Shown here one piece after another: positions 6,175 to 12,351 of a DNA stretch of 14,353 bases (positions are counted from its first letter, which is position 1; every line of letters begins with the position of its first letter). Both the position numbers and the translations under genes were made by a program. Location: NCBI GenBank assembly GCA_018457335.1, contig JAGYHI010000023.1, positions 1-14,353 of the forward strand, written 5' to 3'. Source of the DNA: Candidatus Altimarinota bacterium (GTDB lineage: Bacteria > Patescibacteria > JAEDAM01 > BD1-5 > UBA2023). The notes beneath the pieces are model-generated. The model had not been told where the DNA came from. It saw only the letters and a program-made list of their open reading frames with translations, and did not search any database.

Positions 6175-7075
6175 AATTTTTTTTCTCGTATTTCATACCT
6201 GCTTTTTCTATTTGCAAGGTAGAATTATGAATATTATCTTTTTCTAAAAGCGTGTTTATTTGTGTAAATAGTATATTTTCATCTTGATTTTCTTGCATTT
6301 CAATATGGAGTGAACAAATATTTTCCGATCCATCTAGGCTCCAGATATGAAAATTATGAATTCCTGCAACCCCTTCTAATTGTAAGATTTTTTCACGAAT
6401 TTCAACTAAATCAACACCATCTGGCACGGATTGCAATAATATTTTCATCACAGCAATAATATTTTTCGCAGCATTATAAAAAATATAACAGGCAATCAAA
6501 ATCGCAAGCACACCATCAATCCAAAACCACTGAGTAAAATAAATTACCCCTGCTCAAAATAGCACTGCTACCCAACCAAGTACATCTTCCAGCAAATGGA
6601 GCATTATCGAATTATGATTAAAATTTGTCTCGTCTTTTGTGTGATTATGTAAATCTTCATGATGATGCGATTCTCCATTATTTTTCATTTTCCAAAAAGC
6701 AAAACCATTGATTACAATACCTAAAACTGCAAGCCCGAGCATACCAAGAGAGTGAACTTTTTGTGGTTCTAAAAAAGATAAAATCGCATGATATACCATA
6801 AAAATGCTCCCAAAAATCAAAAACGAAGACATCAAAAGACCAGAAAGCATTGAAAATCTTTTATAGCCAAAAGAAAACTTTTCGTCTTGATTTTTATGAG
6901 AAATTTTTTCTAAAAACACTGCAATTCAAATTGCAACAGCATCAGTAAAATCGTGAATCGCGTCCATCATAATCGCTGTCGAATTTGTCAAAATCCCTCC
7001 CACAAATTCGAGAATCGAGAAGCTCAAATTCAAGAAAAAAGCAAGTGTCATTGGTTTGATTTTTTGTTTTTTCAT
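6173..7075 (-). CDS. Cation diffusion facilitator (CDF) metal exporter, zinc type
   Basis: With TGA as Gly this is one 300-aa protein of ordinary CzcD/ZitB length. TGA codons are Gly50 (6926-6928, AI-G-IAVFLEK) and Gly174 (6554-6556, VAVLF-G-AGVIYF). CDF proteins are inner-membrane antiporters that export Zn2+ or related ions in exchange for protons. The metal-site motifs HxxxD occur in TM2 (His41-Asp45, AIHDFTDA) and TM5 (His160-Asp164, HLLED), the pattern of the Zn2+-exporting branch. Between TM4 and TM5 there is a His-rich loop at residues 136-145 (SHHHEDLHNH). The cytoplasmic C-terminal domain from about 205 has the expected VPDGVDLVEIREKILQLEGV and HIWSLDG elements. There is no Shine-Dalgarno site; the promoter is at 7099-7126. 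It sits among small accessory genes but carries TGA codons, so it looks native. Confidence 0.92.
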
Positions 7076-7098
7076 AATTTTTTTATAAAAGTTTGCTA

Positions 7099-7126
7099 AT
7101 TATATAGAAAATAAATCCGTTTTCAA
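7099..7126 (-). promoter_or_regulatory. Promoter of the CDF exporter gene
   Basis: Minus strand TTGAAA (7121-7126), 16-bp spacer, TATAAT (7099-7104), giving a predicted leader of about 18 nt. I saw no clear metal-regulator operator. Confidence 0.65.
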
Positions 7127-7145
7127 ATAAAAAAATAAAAAAATA

Positions 7146-7173
7146 TTGACTTTAGAATAAATTTACATAAGGT
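7146..7173 (+). promoter_or_regulatory. Candidate promoter of the first leader unit
   Basis: TTGACT (7146-7151), 16-bp spacer, weak -10 TAAGGT (7168-7173). An alternative -10 is TACTAT (7173-7178). Either start would begin the transcript at or near the conserved leader that opens at 7182. Confidence 0.4.
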
Positions 7174-7181
7174 ACTATGAC

Positions 7182-7259
7182 CAAAATAAAGAGAATCTGT
7201 CTTTTTAATAATTTTAAATAAAAAATGACAGATTATACTATTTTGTGTGGTTTGTCATT
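7182..7259 (+). repeat. 78-nt leader RNA motif, copy 1
   Basis: A near-copy of 7663-7740, with 26 identical bases at its 5' end and 17 (TATTTTGTGTGGTTTGT) near its 3' end. It can fold into a hairpin: AATCTGTC (7194-7201) with GACAGATT (7227-7234), continued by TTTTTA/TAAAAA (7202-7207 and 7219-7224). The conserved single-stranded tail GTGTGGTTTGTCA (7245-7257) is complementary to the 3' end of the same unit (7580-7593). It precedes the 94-aa gene by 38 nt. Confidence 0.75.
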
Positions 7260-7297
7260 GTATTGGTAATAGAAATATTTTTTAGGAGGAAATTTTT

Positions 7298-7582
7298 GTG
7301 AACAAAGAAATAAAATACTTAACTATAGGCTTGTCAAATGAGGGTAATTATGAGATTGCGAAAGTGTACGAAAATACCTATGCTATATCTTTTTTTTCAA
7401 ATAGCATAGAGGCTATAAAACATTTGGAAAAAATACAAAAACAACATGCAGGGCAAAGGATTTTTAAATTCTTCAAAAGAAAGCCGCTTAAAATTTATCT
7501 CAAGATAGAGAGTATTGCTATGCTTCATGATTTAGATGCAGCAATACGAAAGATTAACAGTTCTATCATCTTTGAATACTGA
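7298..7582 (+). CDS. Hypothetical protein, 94 aa (TGA end)
   Basis: Not recognised. The soluble 94-aa reading frame starts at GTG 7298, fixed by a strong Shine-Dalgarno TAGGAGGA 7 nt upstream. The sequence suggests alternating strands and helices (EIAKVYENTYAISFF, NSIEAIKHLEKIQKQ, KPLKIYLKIESIAML, DLDAAIRKIN). It ends at TGA 7580-7582, with a terminator 12 nt later. Under the UGA=Gly code used nearby it would instead run 40 more residues to TAA 7700-7702, straight through the terminator and the promoter and leader of the next unit, which looks unlikely. Either TGA acts as a stop here or the gene is a recent import from a standard-code genome. A database annotation with table 25 may give 7298-7702. 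It is preceded by leader copy 1 and forms one transcription unit on its own. Confidence 0.6.
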   Translation: MNKEIKYLTIGLSNEGNYEIAKVYENTYAISFFSNSIEAIKHLEKIQKQHAGQRIFKFFKRKPLKIYLKIESIAMLHDLDAAIRKINSSIIFEY

Positions 7583-7593
7583 CAAACCATATA
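7580..7593 (+). other. 3' arm complementary to leader copy 1
   Basis: TGACAAACCATATA, which includes the TGA stop, pairs with leader bases 7244-7257: 10 contiguous Watson-Crick pairs, then G-U, A-U, G-U and A-U. It ends one base before the terminator stem. Confidence 0.5.
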
Positions 7594-7594
7594 C

Positions 7595-7626
7595 AAAAAT
7601 CCCAACTCAAAAGTTTGGGATTTTTT
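7595..7626 (+). terminator. Intrinsic terminator of the first leader unit
   Basis: AAAAATCCCAA (7595-7605) and TTGGGATTTTT (7615-7625) form an 11-bp stem, with T residues at the 3' end. It is immediately followed by the next promoter at 7628. Confidence 0.85.
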
Positions 7627-7627
7627 C

Positions 7628-7655
7628 TTGACTTTTTTTAATATTTTTGTATTGT
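7628..7655 (+). promoter_or_regulatory. Candidate promoter of the second leader unit
   Basis: TTGACT (7628-7633), 16-bp spacer, TATTGT (7650-7655). The same -35 box lies at almost the same distance from the leader as in copy 1 (31 versus 32 nt from TTGACT to the AAAATAAAG block). Confidence 0.5.
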
Positions 7656-7662
7656 ATGAGTA

Positions 7663-7740
7663 CAAAATAAAGAGAATCTGTCTTTTTATGATTTTTAGGT
7701 AAAAATGGCAGATTACACTTATTTTGTGTGGTTTGTTATT
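7663..7740 (+). repeat. 78-nt leader RNA motif, copy 2
   Basis: The second copy of the 7182-7259 motif, also 78 nt long. The hairpin arms are AATCTGTC (7675-7682) and GGCAGATT (7707-7714). The single change from GACAGATT turns a U-A pair into U-G and keeps the stem. The tail GTGTGGTTTGTTATT (7726-7740) keeps the GTGTGGTTTGT block; its C-to-T change is matched by a G-to-A change in the distal pairing arm at 8308-8323. Confidence 0.75.
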
Positions 7741-7780
7741 TTTAATATTTTAATTTTTTAAAAAAATATGAGGTAAAAAA

Positions 7781-8026
7781 ATGAAAAAGGTAAAATGCTA
7801 TAAAAATAATTTTAATGCGCTCGTTTTCATGGAGGGTAAAAAAATCTTGTCTCAGAAAGAGAGTACAGATTTTATGATAAAAGTAAAATCATCTGAAAAA
7901 CAAAATCTCAAAATCAGTTTTCCACAAAATGTACTTGTAATCAAAAAATCAGGAAAACCAAAAATGTACCTTTTCCCACTCAGTGATACTGAAGTATTCA
8001 AGAAATTTAATGGTTTAAATTTTTGA
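7781..8026 (+). CDS. Hypothetical protein, 81 aa (TGA end), paralogue of next gene
   Basis: Not recognised. The basic 81-aa protein starts at ATG after a GAGGT Shine-Dalgarno about 7 nt upstream. Its C-terminal half, KISFPQNVLVI then FPLSDTEVFKKF, aligns with KLHFPAKTKVLL and IPLSQKEIREFL of the next gene, and both begin MK-K/I-K-YK; I infer a tandem duplication. It ends at TGA 8024-8026. If UGA is Gly, translation would add Gly plus 11 residues to TAA 8060-8062, overlapping the next gene by 20 nt (a table 25 annotation may give 7781-8062). The paralogue ends at the equivalent place, which favours the TGA as the true end, though this is weak evidence. It is the first gene of the second leader unit. 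Confidence 0.6.
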   Translation: MKKVKCYKNNFNALVFMEGKKILSQKESTDFMIKVKSSEKQNLKISFPQNVLVIKKSGKPKMYLFPLSDTEVFKKFNGLNF

Positions 8027-8042
8027 AAATTGAGAGAAAAAG

Positions 8043-8315
8043 ATGAAGATAAAATTATATAAAGTTAAAATAGGGAAGAAATATTACTTTCAAGTTGATA
8101 TAGGTTTCAATGTAAAAAGAAATATAGCAACTCTAGATCAAACATTAGTATACATAAAAGGTATAGTTAAAGATGAAAGAAAGGTAAAACTTCACTTCCC
8201 AGCAAAAACAAAAGTACTTCTCCATGATACAGAAGAAATACATAAGAAGATAGTGCAAATTCCACTTTCTCAAAAAGAGATAAGAGAATTCCTATCATTT
8301 TTCCCAGAAAAATAA
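8043..8315 (+). CDS. Hypothetical protein, 90 aa, paralogue of preceding gene
   Basis: Not recognised. The Lys-rich 90-aa protein ends at TAA 8313-8315. The predicted pattern is mainly beta (KIKLYKVKIGKKYYFQVDIG, TLVYIKGIVKDERKVKLHFP) with a short C-terminal helix (SQKEIREFLSFF). It shares the order FP...V...PLS..E...F with the upstream 81-aa protein. It starts 16 nt after that gene's TGA with only a weak GAGAG site, so translation may be coupled to the upstream gene. Its stop codon lies inside the segment complementary to leader copy 2, and a bidirectional terminator follows within 12 nt. No TGA occurs in frame. Confidence 0.68.
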   Translation: MKIKLYKVKIGKKYYFQVDIGFNVKRNIATLDQTLVYIKGIVKDERKVKLHFPAKTKVLLHDTEEIHKKIVQIPLSQKEIREFLSFFPEK

Positions 8316-8323
8316 CAAACTAT
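8308..8323 (+). other. 3' arm complementary to leader copy 2
   Basis: AAAAATAACAAACTAT includes the TAA stop of the 90-aa gene. It pairs with leader bases 7728-7743 through 13 contiguous Watson-Crick pairs plus G-U, A-U and G-U. It ends three bases before the terminator stem, matching the position of the 7580-7593 arm in unit 1. Confidence 0.5.
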
Positions 8324-8326
8324 TAA

Positions 8327-8354
8327 AAAATCACCAATTCAAATTGGTGATTTT
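8327..8354. terminator. Bidirectional intrinsic terminator between the 90-aa gene and htpG
   Basis: AAAATCACCAATT (8327-8339) and AATTGGTGATTTT (8342-8354) are perfect complements. T-rich sequence follows on both strands, so it can serve the plus-strand unit and the convergent htpG. Confidence 0.85.
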
Positions 8355-8369
8355 TCTTTTTTTAAACGA

Positions 8370-10310
8370 TTATTTCCCTAAATACCCTCCTGCAAATTTA
8401 TTCATCAACTTCACAAATTCTCCGATATTTTCGAGTTCTCCCCCTTCGAGCAAGATAGCCTGATTGTAGGCATACCGTATAGCATCTTGGAGTTTTTCAG
8501 ATTTTACATCACCTTCAAATTCTCATTTCATGAGTTCGACGAGTTTGTTTTTTGGATTGAGTTCAAGGATTCTTTTTTGCGGTGGCACGGCTTGCCCCAT
8601 GGCTTTCATCATTTTTTCGAGTTGTGGATCGATTCCATTTTTTGGAGTCTTGAGTGCACCGAGAGCCTCTCAGAGATTTTCGTTGAGCACGACGGCTTCG
8701 ATTTTTTCTTCTCCAAGCGTATTTTTGATAAAATCTGTGAGTGATTTATACTCTTTTTTCGTTTCTTCTGTTTTTTTCTTTTCTTCTTCGCTTTTTTCCT
8801 CGAGTTCTATGTCGTCACTCGTGATAGAGACGAGTTTCGCTCCTTTATACTCTGTGAAATCCTGCACGATGAAACTATCAATCGGATCAGTCAAAAGCAG
8901 TACATCAATATTTTTCTCGACAAACTGCGCCATAAATGGATTAACTTTGGCTTCATTTTCGGATTTTGCGATGATATAGTAAATAGTTTTTTGGGTCGTG
9001 CTCTCCCCTTCTTTTTCTCCTGATATTGATTTTTCAGGCGCTTTTTCGAGGTATTCATCAAGTGAGATTTTTTTATTTTGAAGATTTGAGGCAAAAAGCG
9101 AAGCAGCAGCAATATCTTCTCGTAATTCTCTTTCGTAGTGGAGCCCTTCTTTGAAGACTTTTCCGTAATGCTCCCAAAATTTTTCGTATTCGCTTCGATT
9201 ATTTTGGAGGGTTTTTGCAAATTCCGCGATGAGTTTTTTCGTCAAAGATTTTTTAATTTTCTCTGTCGTCGCATTTGATTGAAGCATTTCTCGGCTGATA
9301 TTGAGCGGCAGGTCATTCGTCTCAATCACACCTGAGATAAATCTGAGCCAAACTGGCAAAATCTCCTTCGCATGCTCTAAAATCAAGACATTTTGAATAT
9401 AGAGTTTTGGACCGTATTCGAGGTTTGGGTCGCCGATATTTTGGTACATATTGACCGCTTGCGGCGAAAAAAGGATGGACTTATAACTGACGACCCCCTC
9501 GATGCTCGTGTGCAGAGAAAAAAGTGGCTCTTGAAAATCCATACTCACACTCTGATAGAGCGCTTTGTATTCTTCTTTTTTGATTTGCGACTTTTGTTTT
9601 TTCCAAAGCGGTTTTGTCTCATTGATTTGCTCGTACGGCATTTGCTTGATTTCCTTGAGTCGCTCTTCTTCGCTTCGTGAGTCATACTCTCGCATCATGA
9701 TCGGCGTCGAGATGTAGTTTGAGTATTTTTTAATAAGTTCTTTCAGTTTCCAATCTTCAAGAAATTCTTTGTTTTCTTCATTTATAAAAAGTGTAATCTG
9801 TGTCCCGCGAGACGATTTTTGTGCGTCTGAGATTTCATAGCCATTTTTTCCATCAGAAGACCATTTGAAGGCTTTTTCTTCACCGGCTTTTTTTGTCTCA
9901 ACCTCGACTCTGTCAGCAACCATAAATGCCGAATAAAATCCGACTCAAAACTGCCCGATCAAATTGTGATCTTCATTTTCTTTGGCTTTTTTGAGTTTTT
10001 CAAGAAATTCTTTCGTCCCCGATTTTGCAATCGTACCAAGGTTTTTTTGAAGGTCGCTTTCATTCATTCCGATTCCATTATCTCGGATTGTGATGGTTTT
10101 TTTCTTTGGATCTGCATCGACAAAAATCTCAAATTTTGTATCATCTCCGAGCAAATCTGCATCTGTCAGACTCTCGATTCTCGCCTTGTCGATCGCATCG
10201 GCAGAGTTCGAGATAAGTTCTCGCAAAAATATTTCTTTATTTGAGTAAATAGAATGTGTGAGAAGCTCAAGAACTCTTCAGGTTTCGGCTTCGAAATTGT
10301 GTTGTGTCAT
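8370..10310 (-). CDS. htpG: Chaperone protein HtpG (Hsp90 family)
   Basis: With TGA as Gly this is one 646-aa protein of typical HtpG length ending at TAA. The TGA codons are Gly11 (10278-10280), Gly122 (9945-9947), Gly547 (8670-8672) and Gly596 (8523-8525). HtpG is the cytosolic ATP-dependent dimeric chaperone. The N-terminal GHKL ATPase shows ELISNSADAID (Glu31, Asn35), DNGIGM at 77-82 and GQFGVGFYSAFMVADRV around Gly122, where the TGA occupies a nearly invariant glycine of the lid. The middle domain has PLNISREMLQ and the C-terminal dimerisation region ends in a Gly-Gly-Tyr-Leu-Gly-Lys tail. The start at 10310 (MTQHNFEAET) gives the normal N-terminus leading to HSIYSNKEIFLREL. There is no Shine-Dalgarno site. 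A CIRCE operator sits between its promoter and the ATG, implying HrcA repression and heat induction. Confidence 0.97.
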
Positions 10311-10355
10311 AAAAAGAAAATAGTTAAGAATAATAAATTTTGGATTTTTAAAAAA

Positions 10356-10380
10356 TAGCACTTAAATTATTTAAGTGCTA
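10356..10380. promoter_or_regulatory. CIRCE operator (HrcA binding site)
   Basis: TAGCACT (10356-10362), 11 bases, AGTGCTA (10374-10380). This is the CIRCE core TTAGCACTC-N9-GAGTGCTAA with the same arm spacing; only the inner C/G pair is changed to T/A, a symmetric change, plus one outer base. It lies directly downstream of the htpG -10 box, over the predicted transcription start. Confidence 0.85.
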
Positions 10381-10382
10381 AA

Positions 10383-10410
10383 ATTATATTTATTTTTGGT
10401 TTTTTTGCAA
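10383..10410 (-). promoter_or_regulatory. Promoter of htpG
   Basis: Minus strand TTGCAA (10405-10410), 16-bp spacer, TATAAT (10383-10388), followed at once by the CIRCE element. The leader before the ATG is about 65 nt. Confidence 0.75.
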
Positions 10411-10417
10411 ATATTTT

Positions 10418-11641
10418 TTATCTTTTCACAAGATAATTTCTTTCATTTTCTCATTGATTTGTATGTTTTATTGCCTCATACTTCTCAATATAATTCACCA
10501 TTTCGTAGATTTCATTATGAGAATATTTTTTTCCTCAAATCACCACTTGTCGTGAACTTCAATGATAGTTTTTTGAAAACCAATTTCTTTTTTCAACATT
10601 ATATGCTTTATCAAATTCTATCTTTGCATGCGATTTTGGATCGATTTTCCTTGCAAGCCATTTTACAAATGAAGGATAAGAAATTTTTTTTCGTCATTTT
10701 TCTTTTTGATAGGTTCGCATTAAAGACTTTAAATTTTTCGCCCCACCATTATACGCCATAGTAATCAATTTTTTATCATAATTTCATTTGATATCCGGGT
10801 GCGAATCGAGCATTTGCGGCAGTCTTTTTTTATAATAAAAATACGACAATACGGCATTTCATCTTTTATTGAGCCTCTGATATTTTCGTGATTTTGGGAT
10901 AAATGTATGGAGATCTTCTTCGGTCATAGCGCTCAACTGTCCATATCCGACATAAGTTCCTTTTTGTTCCCATTTGAGCTGACTTTCGACGATAAGTAGT
11001 GGCATCATTTCAAAAATTTCTTTATCAGAAATATTTGCCCCTGATTTTTTATAAAAATCATAAATATCCTGTACTTTTTTAGCAGGAATATCTTTTGAAG
11101 CAAAAAATTCGACAAAATTTGATTTCGTAGGTTTATTAAGTTTATTCTTTGGTTTCGATTTTGGATTTATCATTCGCATTTTCTTTGTCTTAGATTCTGG
11201 ACTTTTCGCTGCATCTATATCGCTTTGATTTATATTATTTCTTTTTGCTTTTGCTTGATTTTTGATTTTTACTGGTTTTTGAGGAGTTTCTTTTATAGTA
11301 TCATAATTAGTAGAAGCTGGCATTTGCTTTTTCGGTTTCACTTGCACTATTTTATCATTGGGAGTAGGAAAATTTGGCTTTGTACCTGATGTAAATTGTA
11401 CATCTTCTTGTACGAGATCAGGCTGTGATGAGATTTTTGAGTTTGGATTTTCTTTGACATTTTCTCAATCATACAAAAATTTCCCAGCCAAAATACCAGC
11501 CACCAAACCTGCAGTCAATTTTGCATATCGCAAACTTTCTCCCGTTTTTTCTATTTCTATTGCATTTTGTATGCGTTTTCCAGTTTCGATTCTGGATTGT
11601 GGATCAAAGTCAAAATGATTAAGTTGTTGTTTTTGAGACAT
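10418..11641 (-). CDS. Membrane-anchored SLT-fold transglycosylase-like protein
   Basis: With TGA as Gly this is one 407-aa protein ending at TAA. Seven TGA codons code Gly59, 261, 286, 316, 361, 369 and 397, the highest load in the window. Residues about 41-58 form a single membrane segment (LTAGLVAGILAGKFLYD) after a polar N-terminus. A long Lys/Pro-rich linker (about 100-170) leads to a lysozyme-like domain with a candidate catalytic Glu219 (LLIVESQL), GYGQLS at 232-237 and TMAYNGGAKNL at 294-304, the AYNGG signature of soluble lytic transglycosylases. Such enzymes cut the glycan strands of peptidoglycan. The similarity is clear in the motifs but remote overall. The last 90 residues are basic and unassigned. 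It has its own promoter (11668-11696), no Shine-Dalgarno site, and no terminator before htpG, so some read-through into htpG is possible. Confidence 0.75.
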
Positions 11642-11667
11642 AAAATGTATAAAAAAGTATATAAACT

Positions 11668-11696
11668 ATACTATCATTTTATCAAATTTTTGTCAA
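11668..11696 (-). promoter_or_regulatory. Promoter of the transglycosylase-like gene
   Basis: Minus strand TTGACA (11691-11696), 17-bp spacer, TAGTAT (11668-11673). The predicted start lies about 20 nt before the ATG at 11641. Confidence 0.6.
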
Positions 11697-11745
11697 AAGT
11701 TTTTAGTTTAATTTTAAGGAATTACAAAGAAATCTCTTCGATTCT

Positions 11746-11783
11746 AAAAAATTCTAATTGCATTTAATAATTTAGAATTTTTT
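11746..11783 (-). terminator. Intrinsic terminator enclosing the GNAT stop codon
   Basis: A perfect 12-bp inverted repeat, AAAAAATTCTAA (11746-11757) and TTAGAATTTTTT (11772-11783). On the minus strand the first arm is coding and the TAA stop lies in the loop; the second arm supplies the T-run. Confidence 0.7.
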
Positions 11784-12267
11784 GCATCCATAAGGCATTT
11801 TGAAATTTTCCTTGGAACTTAAGATGGAACTGTTCTTCTCAAAATATAGTAAACCCGCAACTGGTATACAACTTGATAGCAGAAATATTTTTCTCTGCAA
11901 CAGCAAGAACAATATTAAGTAGTTTCTTAGGATGCTTTTTTTCTAAATTTAGAAATAACATATTAAGAAAAATTTTTCCAAGCCCTTGTCATCTAAATTC
12001 AGAAATTATAAAGAAAGGTCATAAAGTATATCGGAAATTAATTCGAGAAAATTGAGTAGGTGCGAAAATCCGAAGATATCCTACAATTTCTTCATTTTTA
12101 TAAAATATAAAATAACCTTTTGGTAAATCTTTTAAGAAGTTTATGTTTACTTCATTAATATTTTGTATCATGTTCCCATTTTTCATATCTTCTTTTCTCA
12201 TAATATGTTCTAATTTTTGAATCAGCATAAAGTCTTCTTTCTTGGAGACTTCTTGAATTTTATACAT
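11764..12267 (-). CDS. GNAT family N-acetyltransferase
   Basis: With TGA as Gly this is one 167-aa protein ending at TAA. TGA codons are Gly83 (12019-12021), Gly93 (11989-11991) and Gly143 (11839-11841). GNAT enzymes transfer an acetyl group from acetyl-CoA to an amine. The acetyl-CoA pyrophosphate-binding motif A, R/Q-x-x-G-x-G/A, is RGQGLG at residues 92-97, and Gly93 within it is TGA-coded. Upstream strands GYFIFYKNEEIVGYLRIF (about 52-69) and the downstream element EKNISAIKLYTSCGFTIFGEE (about 125-145) fit the fold, the latter being the usual N-x-x-A-x-x-L-Y-x-x-x-G-F motif B. The acceptor cannot be predicted. There is no Shine-Dalgarno site, and I could not place a convincing promoter. 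Confidence 0.85.
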
Positions 12268-12297
12268 ATTTACTATAAATATTACAATAAAAATAAA

Positions 12298-12323
12298 GAC
12301 TGAAAGCTTTAAAGCTTTCAGTC
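12298..12323 (-). terminator. Intrinsic terminator of the WHxH gene
   Basis: A perfect 26-bp palindrome, arms GACTGAAAGCTTT and AAAGCTTTCAGTC, followed on the minus strand by TTTATTTTTATTG. It lies 28 nt after the stop at 12352 and just before the GNAT gene. Confidence 0.8.
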
Positions 12324-12351
12324 AAGATCACTAAGGAACTTTAAAGTGACT

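Noticed and set aside
7182..7740. CRISPR repeat, integron attC site or insertion-sequence ends for the duplicated leader
   Set aside because: There are only two copies, no regular spacers, no transposase or integrase, and the GTTTGT/ACAAAC arms do not fit the GTTRRRY attC core.
8487..10244. Several plus-strand open frames of 85-149 codons opposite htpG
   Set aside because: They are antisense shadows of htpG with Phe/Ser-rich composition, no ribosome sites and no family resemblance.
10375..10761. A 128-codon hydrophobic plus-strand frame opposite the SLT-like gene
   Set aside because: It lies antisense to the C-terminal half of an intact gene rich in AAA/GAA codons, which gives Phe-rich antisense translation; it also overlaps the htpG promoter and CIRCE region.
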